A DNA stretch of 64,000 bases from Methanosarcina baikalica. GTDB taxonomy: Archaea; Halobacteriota; Methanosarcinia; Methanosarcinales; Methanosarcinaceae. The notes beneath the pieces are model-generated. The model did not search any database and was not told where the DNA came from. It saw nothing but the letters and a program-made list of their open reading frames with translations. Positions 1 through 8,404 of this stretch are shown piece after piece (the first letter of the stretch is position 1; the number at the start of each line of letters is the position of its first letter). Both the position numbers and the translations under genes were made by a program. The stretch lies in NCBI RefSeq assembly GCF_031461075.1, contig NZ_JAVKPK010000005.1, forward strand, positions 1-64,000. Direction: 5' to 3'.

Positions 1-688
1 GTTTAGTTAACAATGCAATAATTTTAAAAACTGTTTTTTAAAGAGATCAAGCCTGAACTACCCCGGTCCTAGCCTGAAATCTCTGGTTTCTTCCATATGA
101 TGTGAGAAGTTGGTCTCTAAAAGTTATGGTATCCCCAAAGCATTAAATTCCCACATTCCAGCATACAGGTCGCGACATATCACAGATTTCTTTCGGCAAA
201 TGCTCTGCCTTATTCTTCAAACTACAATAGCTAAGCAGGCTGAATCTTATTAATGGTCGCTCAATCGGTTGTATTCTAAATAATTAGAATTTAACCGGGT
301 TATTTTTGATAGCCAGACAAAATTTCTTATCTTTAAAAGTTGCAGGTTTACTCATGTGGCTTCGGTCAAGGTGCAAAACGCTAAAAAGTGTTATTTTTTA
401 TGTAATATATATAAGAATTATATTGGAAAAATCGCTATACTTGGTATTCGAAGTTGTGCATAAAATTCGTTACTCGAGACCAATGCAGGTTTACTATAGA
501 TCCAATCCTGTTATAATAAATAATAGGAATTGTGAAGAACTATGAATGATAATGTATATTAATTATAATTTTCAATGGCTCTGGAAGAAAAATCTCCTTT
601 CAAACAAGCATTAACCCTGGGTAAAGCCAAAGGTTTTTAAGCAAATCTCAAGTTAGTTCTTGAAAAATCCAGCTGGAGAAGATATATC
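1..688. other. AT-rich leader region, no supported gene
   Basis: I see no gene here that I can support. A 79-codon open frame at 306-545 lacks recognisable motifs and a ribosome binding site. A short frame beginning ATG at 574 ends after about 21 codons and may be a gene remnant. The last 100 bases probably hold the promoter of the XRE-cupin gene. Confidence 0.5.
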
Positions 689-1243
689 ATGCAGGAAAAA
701 ATAAAAGAAATTGCAGCTCGAGTCCGTGAACTGCGGGAACTATCGGATTTCACGGTCAAAGAAATGGCAGAATATATGCAGGTATCCGATGAAATCTATG
801 AGAAATATGAAAGTGGAAGTGAGGATATTCCGGCAAGTATACTTTTTGAAATTGCACACAAGCTGCGCGTAGACATGGCTACCCTCCTGACAGGTGAAGA
901 GCCGCGCATGAATATTTTTACCGTTACAAGGGACGAAAAAGGGGTCAGCGTTGAAAGGAGGAAACAGTACCGGTACCAAAACCTGGCTGAAAATTTCATT
1001 CACAAAAAAGCTGAATTTTTCATAGTTTCGGTTGAACCCAAATCATATGGGACAAAGCCTGAGACCAATTCCCACCCAGGGCAGGAATTTAATTACGTGC
1101 TTGAAGGAAGCCTTAAAGTCTATATCCACAATAATGAAATTACCCTGAACAAAGGAGACTCCATTTATTTTGACTCCACATACGAACACGCCATGGAAGC
1201 TCTTGAAGGAGAGCCTGCTAAGTTCCTGGCAGCTATAATGTAA
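689..1243 (+). CDS. XRE-family regulator with C-terminal cupin domain
   Basis: Predicted DNA-binding regulator of 184 residues. Residues 10-69 form an XRE/Cro-type helix-turn-helix (LRELSDFTVKEMAEYMQVSD segment). Residues 115-180 form a cupin_2 barrel with His129, Glu133 and His167 at the usual metal- or ligand-binding positions. Proteins of this architecture are normally one-component sensors in which the cupin binds a small molecule. The start is supported by GGAG nine bases upstream. It lies directly before an acyl-CoA synthetase and the vorCBA genes in the same orientation, so it probably controls them; that link is inference. A 15-bp tandem repeat begins at its stop codon. Confidence 0.85.
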   Translation: MQEKIKEIAARVRELRELSDFTVKEMAEYMQVSDEIYEKYESGSEDIPASILFEIAHKLRVDMATLLTGEEPRMNIFTVTRDEKGVSVERRKQYRYQNLAENFIHKKAEFFIVSVEPKSYGTKPETNSHPGQEFNYVLEGSLKVYIHNNEITLNKGDSIYFDSTYEHAMEALEGEPAKFLAAIM

Positions 1244-1250
1244 TTTAATG

Positions 1251-1412
1251 TAATTTGATCTAACGTAATTTGATTTAATGTAATTTGATTTAGCGTAATT
1301 TGATTTAGCGTAATTTGATTTAACGTAATTTGATTTAACGTAATTTGATTTAACGTAATTTGATTTAACGTAATTTGATTTAACGTAATTTGATTTAACG
1401 TAATTTGATCTC
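1251..1412. repeat. 15-bp tandem repeat array, about 10.8 units
   Basis: Units of TAATTTGATTTAACG repeat from 1251 to about 1412, with C/T and A/G variation at two positions. The first imperfect unit abuts the stop codon of the XRE-cupin gene. The array fills most of the gap before the acyl-CoA synthetase. The period is exactly five codons, but the forward strand carries a stop (TAA) in each unit. The reverse strand gives a long spurious open frame. Confidence 0.95.
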
Positions 1413-1499
1413 AAATCTGATAAAAACTTGATATGCGGGATAAAATTTTAAAAACTTTGAAATTCACAAAGGCCCTTAAGCCTTTAAAAATATGGAAAG

Positions 1500-3203
1500 A
1501 TGAATAATAAGCAGATAAAACGGGTGTCCAGAATGACTTCCTTGCTGAGCCAATTTGTTTCCAAAACCGATTTCGAATCTTACGAGGATTTCCAGGAAAA
1601 TTTTAAAATCCTGGTTCCTGAAAATTTCAACTTTGCCTATGACGTGGTCGATACCTATGCAAGAGATTTTCCTGAGAAACTTGCAATGATCTGGTGCGAC
1701 GATAACGGAGAAGAAAAAACCTTTACTTTCAAAGACCTCAAATACTACAGCGACAAGGCTGCAAATTTCTTTGCAAAGCACGGGATAGGAAAAGGCGACT
1801 ATGTAATGCTTACCTTAAAGAGCCGTTATGAGTTTTGGTACTGTATCCTGGGATTACATAAACTGGGAGCCATTGCTGTGCCTGCAACCCATATGCTCAA
1901 GACACGAGATATAGTATATCGAATAGAGAAAGCCGGCCTGAAAATGATCGTCTGCATATCAGAGGATGAAGTTCCTGAGCAGGTGGACGAATCTCATTCC
2001 CAGTGTGGGGATATCCCGCTTAAAAAAACAGTTGTTGGAGGTAAACCTCGGGAAGGCTGGATTGATTTCAGAAAAGAACTTGAGGAGGCTTCCCCTGACT
2101 TTGAGCGTCCTGCCGGTAAGGCTACAACTACAAATGATGATATTTCTCTGGTTTATTTCTCCTCAGGAACCGCGGGCTTCCCAAAAATGGTGGAACACGA
2201 TTTTACCTACCCTCTTGGACATATTCTTACCGCAAAATACTGGCAGAATGTAGAGGATGACGGGCTGCATTATACGGTTGCAGACAGCGGCTGGGGAAAA
2301 TGCGTATGGGGAAAGATCTATGGGCAGTGGATAGCAGGTTGTGCGGTCTTTGTTTATGACTACGACCGGTTTGAAGCCAAAAACATGCTTGAAAAAGCTT
2401 CCAAATGCGGTGTTACAACTTTCTGTGCCCCGCCGACAATCTACCGCTTTCTGATCAAAGAAGACCTGAGTAAGTATGAATTCGGTACATTGAAATATGC
2501 GGTCGTTGCAGGCGAACCCCTGAACCCTGAGGTGTTTAATCGGTTCCTTGAATTCACTGGAATAAAGCTCATGGAAGGGTTCGGGCAGACCGAAACTGTT
2601 GTAACTATCGCAACTTACCCGTGGATGGAACCAAAACCCGGGTCTATCGGAAAGCCATCTCCTGGCTATAAAATTGAGCTTATGGACAGGGACGGTAGGC
2701 TCTGTGAAGTAGGAGAAGAAGGAGAAATCGTTATCAACACAAAAGGAGGAAAACCTGTCGGATTCTTCGTCCACTACGGAAAAGACCCGGAGAAGACTGA
2801 AGAAACCTGGCACGACGGCTATTACCATACAGGAGATATGGCCTGGATGGACGAAGACGGCTACCTGTGGTTTGTGGGAAGAGCTGACGATATTATCAAG
2901 ACTTCGGGATATAAAGTAGGGCCTTTTGAAGTGGAAAGCGCCCTTATCCAGCACCCTGCAGTGCTCGAATGTGCAATTACAGGTGCTCCGGATCCTGTAA
3001 GGGGCCAGGTTATTAAGGCAACGGTTGTGCTCACAAAAGGTTACGCGCCGGGAGAAGCACTTAAAAAAGAGCTTAAGGAACATGTAAAAAGAGTCACTGC
3101 TCCCTACAAATACCCGCGTATCATAGAGTTTGTGGATGAACTTCCGAAGACCATTAGCGGAAAGATCCGCAGGGTTGAGATCCGGGATAAAGACCAGACG
3201 TAA
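1500..3203 (+). CDS. medium-chain acyl-CoA synthetase (AMP-forming)
   Basis: Member of the ANL adenylating superfamily, 567 residues, activating a carboxylic acid to its acyl-CoA via an acyl-adenylate. The P-loop-like motif YFSSGTAGFPK is at 219-229, the AMP-binding GFGQTE at 360-365, the YHTGD and GRADDIIKTSGYKVGP hinge motifs near 440-475, and the catalytic lysine in SGKIRR near the C-terminus. The ADSGWGK block (261-267) is typical of the medium-chain branch rather than acetyl-CoA synthetase. A Methanosarcina acetivorans enzyme of this branch is known to prefer branched acids such as 2-methylbutyrate; that this is its orthologue is my inference. The next genes encode a 2-oxoacid oxidoreductase that uses branched acyl-CoAs. 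ATG at 1533 is an alternative start. Confidence 0.88.
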   Translation: MNNKQIKRVSRMTSLLSQFVSKTDFESYEDFQENFKILVPENFNFAYDVVDTYARDFPEKLAMIWCDDNGEEKTFTFKDLKYYSDKAANFFAKHGIGKGDYVMLTLKSRYEFWYCILGLHKLGAIAVPATHMLKTRDIVYRIEKAGLKMIVCISEDEVPEQVDESHSQCGDIPLKKTVVGGKPREGWIDFRKELEEASPDFERPAGKATTTNDDISLVYFSSGTAGFPKMVEHDFTYPLGHILTAKYWQNVEDDGLHYTVADSGWGKCVWGKIYGQWIAGCAVFVYDYDRFEAKNMLEKASKCGVTTFCAPPTIYRFLIKEDLSKYEFGTLKYAVVAGEPLNPEVFNRFLEFTGIKLMEGFGQTETVVTIATYPWMEPKPGSIGKPSPGYKIELMDRDGRLCEVGEEGEIVINTKGGKPVGFFVHYGKDPEKTEETWHDGYYHTGDMAWMDEDGYLWFVGRADDIIKTSGYKVGPFEVESALIQHPAVLECAITGAPDPVRGQVIKATVVLTKGYAPGEALKKELKEHVKRVTAPYKYPRIIEFVDELPKTISGKIRRVEIRDKDQT

Positions 3204-3632
3204 ACCAGAAATAAAAATTAATCTGAAATGGTTTTAGATGAAATTAAACAAGCAAATGGATCAGATCTGGTCAGAAAAGAAAGAAAAATTCAGATTAAAT
3301 CAGAAAAAGGAAAAGAAAGGAAAGAAATAAGTAGCTTTAACTTTTTCTGAAAAGTTTGTTTTAAAAAAATGTGGTTCCGGACTTGCTTTAAAGTCTTATC
3401 TCAATTTTCCTTTAATGTAAGGTATATAACAAATTATAGAATTTAAGAAAAATACGTGGAAACCGAAGGCTCTTCTTTCTGTCACACAAAACCGGTTGGA
3501 GAAAAATAGGGACTGGGAAAAATCTGGGAAAAGAAAAATAAAAACTCCAGATGGTCCTGGACTCCAGGACGGGCCTGGAAGCTGAGAAGAACCACAGGAT
3601 AATTGAAAAATAAACGAAATGAGGACCCCCAT
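3204..3632. promoter_or_regulatory. intergenic region with likely vor promoter
   Basis: This 430-base gap separates the synthetase from vorC. A TATA-like element GGTATATAACAAA lies at 3421-3433, which would give vorCBA its own transcript with a leader of roughly 180 bases. An imperfect palindrome TCCTGGACTCCAGGA lies near 3554-3568, inside that leader. No gene is apparent. Confidence 0.45.
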
Positions 3633-3881
3633 ATGTCAATGAACGATAAAAAAGAACCATATCCTGTTATCAACACTCTGGAGTGCAAAGCCTGCGGGCG
3701 CTGCCTCCTCGCCTGTCCCAAAGGCGTACTTTTCATGAGTGAAAACCTGAATTCTCGGGGCTACCATTATGTGGAATATAAAGGAGAGGACTGTTCAGGC
3801 TGTGCAAGCTGCTATTATACCTGTCCTGAACCTCTTGCAATCGAGATTCATATTCCCATGAAAGAAGAGGAAGCCAGATAA
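3633..3881 (+). CDS. vorC: 2-oxoacid:ferredoxin oxidoreductase, ferredoxin-like subunit
   Basis: Protein of 82 residues with two [4Fe-4S] motifs: C18-x2-C21-x2-C24-x3-C28 and C54-x2-C57-x2-C60-x3-C64. This is the delta/ferredoxin subunit that passes electrons from the thiamine-diphosphate centre to external ferredoxin. The ATG at 3633 is chosen over an upstream TTG because GAGGA (3621-3625) stands at good spacing before it. Gene order, a small ferredoxin followed by alpha then a beta-gamma fusion, matches the vorCBA arrangement of methanogens. Confidence 0.85.
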   Translation: MSMNDKKEPYPVINTLECKACGRCLLACPKGVLFMSENLNSRGYHYVEYKGEDCSGCASCYYTCPEPLAIEIHIPMKEEEAR

Positions 3882-3904
3882 AAGGCGGAAAGGGAGGAAA
3901 AAAT

Positions 3905-4960
3905 ATGGCAACACAACTGATAAAAGGCAACTCCGCAGTGATCGCCGGTGCACTTTATGCCGGATGTGACTGTTTCTTCGGATATCCAATAACCCCGGCA
4001 AGTGAGATCCTTCATGATGCGTCTAAATACTTCCCGAAAATAGGGAGAAAATTCGTCCAGGCCGAATCCGAAGAGGCGGCAATTAACATGGTCTACGGAG
4101 GTGCATCTGCAGGGCACAGGGTCATGACTTCTTCTTCAGGCCCGGGAATCAGCCTGATGCAGGAAGGGCTTTCATACCTTGCTGGCGCAGAACTTCCCTG
4201 TGTGATTGTAGATGTCATGCGGGCAGGCCCTGGACTCGGAAATATAGGGCCTGAGCAGGCGGATTACAACCAGGTGGTAAAAGGCGGAGGGCACGGCAAC
4301 TACAAAAATATCGTGCTTGCCCCAAATTCCGTGCAGGAAATGTGCGACTTTACCATGAAAGCCTTTGAGCTTGCCTTCAAGTACAGGAATCCTGTTGTGG
4401 TACTCGCAGACGGTGTGCTCGGACAGATGATCGAGTCTCTCGAGTTCCCGCAGAAAGCTACTGTACCTGAGATCGATACCAGCTGGGCAATTAACGGTAC
4501 AGCCGAAACCAGGCCTAACCTGATAACCTCAATTTACCTGGACTTCAATGAACTCGGAAAGTTCAATGAGAAGCTACAGGCAAAGTACGAGTTGATCAGG
4601 CAGAATGAAGTGGATTATGAAGAATATCTGACAGATGATGCCTCAATTGTCCTTGTTTCTTATGGGATCAGTAGCAGAATTTGCAGATCAGCCGTAGACC
4701 TTGCCAGGCAGGAAGGCATCACAGTAGGCCTTTTCAGGCCGAAAACTCTCTCCCCGTTCCCTGAGGCACCGCTGAAAGCCCTGGCAGATAGGGGCTGCTC
4801 CTTTATTTCCGTGGAAATGAGTAATGGACAGATGATAGATGATGTCAGGCTTGCAATCTGCTGCTCACAGCCTGTAGAGCTTGTAAATCGTATGGGAGGG
4901 AACCTGATCACCCTTGACCAGATTATGGATAAAATCAGGAAAATTGCAGGGGAGGCATGA
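3905..4960 (+). CDS. vorB: 2-oxoisovalerate:ferredoxin oxidoreductase alpha subunit
   Basis: A 351-residue alpha subunit (pyrimidine-binding and transketolase C-terminal domains) of a ferredoxin-dependent 2-oxoacid dehydrogenase. Visible family signatures are FGYPITPASEI near residue 27, the conserved QAESEEAA near 57-64, SSSGPGISLMQEG near 80 and GPGLGNIGPEQADY near 112. The enzyme interconverts branched 2-oxoacids plus CoA with acyl-CoA plus CO2, reducing ferredoxin. A GGAGG box precedes the ATG by nine bases. The length (about 350) matches VorB rather than KorA or PorA; substrate specificity is inferred from this and from the adjacent branched-acyl-CoA synthetase. Confidence 0.85.
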   Translation: MATQLIKGNSAVIAGALYAGCDCFFGYPITPASEILHDASKYFPKIGRKFVQAESEEAAINMVYGGASAGHRVMTSSSGPGISLMQEGLSYLAGAELPCVIVDVMRAGPGLGNIGPEQADYNQVVKGGGHGNYKNIVLAPNSVQEMCDFTMKAFELAFKYRNPVVVLADGVLGQMIESLEFPQKATVPEIDTSWAINGTAETRPNLITSIYLDFNELGKFNEKLQAKYELIRQNEVDYEEYLTDDASIVLVSYGISSRICRSAVDLARQEGITVGLFRPKTLSPFPEAPLKALADRGCSFISVEMSNGQMIDDVRLAICCSQPVELVNRMGGNLITLDQIMDKIRKIAGEA

Positions 4961-4962
4961 AA

Positions 4963-6408
4963 ATGGCAGCGGAAATCATTAATGGAGAAAAAGTAATAGG
5001 AAGGCCAAAAGCCCTTTACGCAGACTACCCTCGCAAAGGAGCGGTAGCCTCGACAGCCACTCACTACTGCCCTGGTTGCGGGCATGGGGTTCTTCACAAG
5101 CTTATTGCCGAAGCAATTGATGACCTCGGGATTCAGGACAGGACAGTTATGATCAGCCCTGTGGGCTGTGCGGTCTTTGCCTACTATTACTTTGACGCAG
5201 GCAATATCCAGGTTGCCCACGGACGTGCCCCTGCAGTAGGGACAGGGGTTTCCAGAGCAGAAGAAAATGCTGTGGTTATCTCGTACCAGGGAGACGGGGA
5301 TCTCGCATCAATAGGCTTGAACGAGACTCTTCAGGCAGCAAACAGGGGTGAAAAGCTTGCAGTCTTTTTTGTGAACAACACAGTCTACGGAATGACAGGC
5401 GGACAGATGGCCCCGACAACTCTTGTGGGTGAAAAGACCACTACCTGCCCTGAAGGCCGTGACCCCTGTTTTGCAGGCTACCCTCTGCATATGTGCGAAC
5501 TTCTGGACAACCTGAAAGCTCCTGTTTTTATTGAAAGGGTTTCGGTATCTGATATTTCCCATATAAGAAAAGCCAGAAAAGCCGTGCGAAAGGCGCTTGA
5601 GATCCAGCGTGACGGTAAAGGATATTCTTTTGTCGAAGTTCTTGCTGCTTGCCCGACTAACCTCAAGATGGATGCCGAACAGGCTGTCAGTTTCATTAAT
5701 GAGGAAATGGAAAAGGAATTCCCTCTCAAGAAGTTCAGGGATAACTCCGAAGAAACCGAACCCCTGCACCGTGGAGTCAGTGACTTTACTACTGAAACCC
5801 TTGAGAAACTTTATGGTATTGAAGCGGATGCCAAAGAAAAACCTTCCAGAAAGGACTTTGCCCCGATCCAGACCAAGATTGCAGGTTTCGGAGGGCAAGG
5901 AGTCCTCAGTATGGGTATTATCCTAGCCCAGGCAGGGGTAAAAGCAAACCTCAACGCTTCTTGGTTCCCGTCTTATGGCCCGGAACAGAGAGGGGGCACA
6001 TCCAACTGCTCGGTTGTGATTTCAGGCCAGCCGATAGGCTCTCCTACTGTCTACACCCCTGACATCCTGGTAGCTATGAACCGCCCTTCCCTGGAAAAGT
6101 TCGAAGGGGCAGTCAGAGAAGGAGGCTTTATCCTCTATGACTCCTCCATAGGCGAAGCCAAGACGCCTGCAGGTGTTAAAGCCGTTGCAGTCCCTGCAAC
6201 CGAAAAAGCCAAAGAAGCAGGCTCTGAGAAAGCAGCCAACTCCTTTATGCTCGGAGTCCTTATGGGCCTTAACGCAACAGGCCTGGAAGAGGAAGCCTTC
6301 AAGGATGCTCTTGCCGAAAACTTTGCAGGCAAACCTAAAGTTATTGAATTTAATCAGACGGTTCTCGAAGCAGGGGCACAGTGGGCCAGAGAAAACGTTA
6401 AGATCTGA
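4963..6408 (+). CDS. vorA: 2-oxoisovalerate:ferredoxin oxidoreductase fused beta-gamma subunit
   Basis: A 481-residue fusion. The N-terminal part (about 1-290) is the thiamine-diphosphate beta subunit with CPGCGHG at 36-42 and the TPP/Mg motif beginning GDGDLASIGLNE near 110, followed by NNTVYGMTGGQ. The C-terminal part (about 300-481) is the gamma subunit with GFGGQGVLSMG and the PSYGPEQRGG motif. The beta-gamma fusion of this length is typical of methanogen VorA. The gene overlaps the vorB stop region. ATG 4963 is preferred to ATG 4957, because the GGAGG box at 4951-4955 leaves only one base before 4957 but seven before 4963. Confidence 0.87.
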   Translation: MAAEIINGEKVIGRPKALYADYPRKGAVASTATHYCPGCGHGVLHKLIAEAIDDLGIQDRTVMISPVGCAVFAYYYFDAGNIQVAHGRAPAVGTGVSRAEENAVVISYQGDGDLASIGLNETLQAANRGEKLAVFFVNNTVYGMTGGQMAPTTLVGEKTTTCPEGRDPCFAGYPLHMCELLDNLKAPVFIERVSVSDISHIRKARKAVRKALEIQRDGKGYSFVEVLAACPTNLKMDAEQAVSFINEEMEKEFPLKKFRDNSEETEPLHRGVSDFTTETLEKLYGIEADAKEKPSRKDFAPIQTKIAGFGGQGVLSMGIILAQAGVKANLNASWFPSYGPEQRGGTSNCSVVISGQPIGSPTVYTPDILVAMNRPSLEKFEGAVREGGFILYDSSIGEAKTPAGVKAVAVPATEKAKEAGSEKAANSFMLGVLMGLNATGLEEEAFKDALAENFAGKPKVIEFNQTVLEAGAQWARENVKI

Positions 6409-6447
6409 AGAAAAACTGAATTTAAGAAAAACTGATTTCTATGAATA

Positions 6448-6488
6448 AACAGGCGGAGGAATATCTTTCTCTACCTGTTAGCTTTTTT
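6448..6488 (+). terminator. candidate terminator after vorA
   Basis: Arms AACAGG (6448-6453) and CCTGTT (6474-6479) form a hairpin that is followed by a T-run (6483-6488). Further T-rich stretches follow. It lies 40 bases past the vorA stop. Confidence 0.45.
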
Positions 6489-6826
6489 CAGTATTTTTTC
6501 ATCAATTTTTCAGTAAATTCTTATTACTTCTGTAAACTAATTGTTGTAATTAAAATACTTTCAGCTGACTTTACCGTCTTTAATTGTTCTAATATCAGAT
6601 ATTTTTTTGCATGTTTATCTTGTCCAGGAAATTGCTCCTAAGGAATGGAAATCTATAAAAAACGCAAGCAAAAGGTACAATTTTCCAAAACAGAAAGGAA
6701 AGTTAAATTTATGCATAAATTTGAAATCAATCATAAGCTTTATTAAAGCCAAATACATTGTAAGGAAAAGAAAGACTTGTAGAAAATATTTTTTAAAGTT
6801 TTTGTTAACAGACTGTTAACAGACAG

Positions 6827-6836
6827 TATTTAAAAG
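6827..6836 (+). promoter_or_regulatory. TATA box of structured RNA copy 1
   Basis: TATTTAAAAG stands about 24 bases before the first base of the conserved RNA-like block at 6851. It is preceded by an 11-bp direct repeat, GTTAACAGACT/A, at 6804-6825. Spacing suits an archaeal TATA box on the plus strand. Confidence 0.5.
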
Positions 6837-6850
6837 TAGTTTATCAAGTT

Positions 6851-6945
6851 AGAAGTAGATAGTAGGGTCTGAGTCCCTATTCTCAGGTCCCTACTTGCGA
6901 TCCAACCCAAAGATTAAGAGGAAACCCTATTACTCTTAATCTATA
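6851..6945 (+). ncRNA. two-hairpin structured RNA, copy 1
   Basis: Hairpin 1 pairs GTAGGG (6862-6867) with CCCTAC (6889-6894), extended inside by CTGAG/CTCAG. A linker with CCAACCC follows. Hairpin 2 pairs AGATTAAGAG (6911-6920) with CTCTTAATCT (6933-6942), ten perfect pairs around a loop starting GAAAC. The block recurs 500 bases downstream almost unchanged and once more at 8091 with compensatory stem changes. No open frame explains the conservation. I do not recognise the family. Strand is assigned from the TATA spacing and could be wrong. Confidence 0.65.
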
Positions 6946-7265
6946 CATTTATAATGACGTTAAGATATATATCATAACCGACCTAAAAAACAATTTGTAA
7001 TTTGAATTTTCAAATATATTGTACATTTGTTTTGCAGCGAAACTTTTAATGACGTTAAAATATTTAATTTAAGTATTATTAACAATATTAAATTGCAGAT
7101 AAATTTCATTGAAAGCTTCGTCTGACTACTCGGAAAATTTCGAAATAATACAGATCCAAAAAAGCAGCCATAAAAGAACTTTAGGAATCCAGAAAAAATC
7201 ATAAGCTTTATAAAAATTAAAGACATTGCGAAAAAAAGGAAGAATTATAGAAGAGAAGTTAAAAG

Positions 7266-7331
7266 GTAATTACGTCAAAAGCAATTACATTAAAAGCAAT
7301 TACATTAAAAGCAATTACATTAAAAGCAATT
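7266..7331. repeat. 15-bp tandem repeat before RNA copy 2
   Basis: Unit GCAATTACATTAAAA is repeated three times (7281-7325), with a degenerate unit before and a partial one after. Each unit holds a TATA-like CATTAAAA. The last of these stands about 27 bases before the conserved start of RNA copy 2, so the repeat may multiply a promoter element. Confidence 0.85.
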
Positions 7332-7350
7332 GTCAGCAGAGAAACAGCAT

Positions 7351-7445
7351 AGAAGTAGATGGTAGGGTCTGAGTCCCTATTCTCAGGTCCCTACCTGCGA
7401 TCCAACCCAAAGATTAAGAGGAAACCCTATTACTCTTAATCTATT
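7351..7445 (+). ncRNA. two-hairpin structured RNA, copy 2
   Basis: Differs from copy 1 at only about two positions across 92 bases and lies exactly 500 bases from it. Both hairpins are intact: GTAGGG/CCCTAC at 7362-7394 and AGATTAAGAG/CTCTTAATCT at 7411-7442. Similarity to copy 1 also extends past the block, into a shared segment containing ATCATAACCGA near 7470-7485. An upstream shared segment (TCATAAGCTTTAT) occurs at 6731 and at 7199. Confidence 0.65.
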
Positions 7446-7882
7446 CATTTTATAATCATGTGTACATATATATCATAACCGATCCAAAAAATCTGTTTTG
7501 ATCTAAAATTTCAATAGAATTAAATAATTTTTCTCCTTCTAAAATTTTAATAGCGTTAAATACTTCTGAGATCTACAAATAAGAGATATATTTTAGTAAA
7601 GGACTATATTTTTAGCTGCCTTCCAGAGAACAAAAACCGGAAAAGAGGTTCAGGTTTCTCATGTGTTTTAGTAACTATTCAGCTACCCAATAATCACTAT
7701 CAAAAGCCGTAATTTACGTGGACTGTAATGTCTGTTATACTTAAGCTTATTTTAGATTCTGATGTCAAATGAAGGCGTTTTTAATTTTGCTATGAATCCC
7801 TAATTTTGGTTACCCAGAGGGTCAAAATCAGCATCAATTGGCTCATTTCATGGTCTCTGAATAGTTGCGTGTTTTATTTAAT

Positions 7883-8008
7883 AGCTGATCTCAAAACCAA
7901 TTTTATCCCATCAGTAAGAGTTTCAGAAATCATTTTCATGAACTGAAACCTTAATTAATTCTCCAGAATACGAGATCAGAGAATCAATTATAAGTTTTGG
8001 GATTAGCT
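7883..8008. mobile_element. MITE-like element, family 2, copy A
   Basis: A 126-bp element with terminal inverted repeats AGCTGATCTCAAAAC (7883-7897) and GTTTTGGGATTAGCT (7994-8008), two mismatches. Its interior (GAGTTTCAGAAAT, TTTTCATGA, CCAGAATACGAGAT) is shared with copies at 50643 and 51433. It has no coding capacity and is likely a non-autonomous IS derivative. Confidence 0.75.
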
Positions 8009-8090
8009 CTAACGCAAAAAAACTCTGTATCAGCGTAAACAGAGTAAAGAAATATAGCAAAATTAAGGATGCCTGAAAAAAAGTTTATAA

Positions 8091-8190
8091 GAATAGATGA
8101 TAAGGGCCCTGTTCCCATTTAGCGGGGCCCTATCGATAATCCCAACCCCTTTAGATTGAGAGGAAACACTCTAAACTCTCAACCTGCATT
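8091..8190 (+). ncRNA. two-hairpin structured RNA, divergent copy 3
   Basis: Hairpin 1 pairs GATA-A-GGGCCC (8099-8109, one bulged A) with GGGCCCTATC (8125-8134). Its sequence differs wholly from copies 1 and 2, yet its position is the same. The linker again holds CCAACCC. Hairpin 2 pairs GATTGAGAG (8154-8162) with CTCTCAACC (8176-8184), with one mismatch, and again has a GAAAC loop start. The A-T to G-C exchange in hairpin 2 relative to copies 1 and 2 is a covarying pair. A downstream motif resembling TATAATCCGTCTGAAAAA also recurs. Confidence 0.6.
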
Positions 8191-8404
8191 CTCTCAGAGT
8201 ATCCTGTAAATATATAGTATAATCCGTCTGAAAAATAGTTTCTGATTAAATTTACTGATCCAACGTATATTTTTGCCTCAATCAAAAATTTCAATAAAAC
8301 AAAAAAATTATAACTCCATAATAATACATATAATCAGTAATCGAGAAAAAGCATTAATCGAGACGACAGGAAAATAAATATAGAAACGGGCTAGAACAGC
8401 CCTT

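Noticed and set aside
306..545. 79-codon plus-strand frame
   Set aside because: No ribosome binding site or motif; AT-rich and low complexity.
1251..1412. Possible CRISPR array
   Set aside because: Repeats of 15 bp with no spacers.
1043..1414. 123-codon minus-strand frame rich in repeated NYVKS units
   Set aside because: It is produced by the 15-bp repeat read on the reverse strand and overlaps the cupin gene; no ribosome binding site.
2163..3083. 306-codon frame antisense to the acyl-CoA synthetase
   Set aside because: Shadow of a real coding gene; no family motifs.
6441..6819. Two overlapping plus-strand frames after vorA
   Set aside because: No ribosome binding site, low-complexity hydrophobic or Lys-rich composition, lying across a likely terminator.
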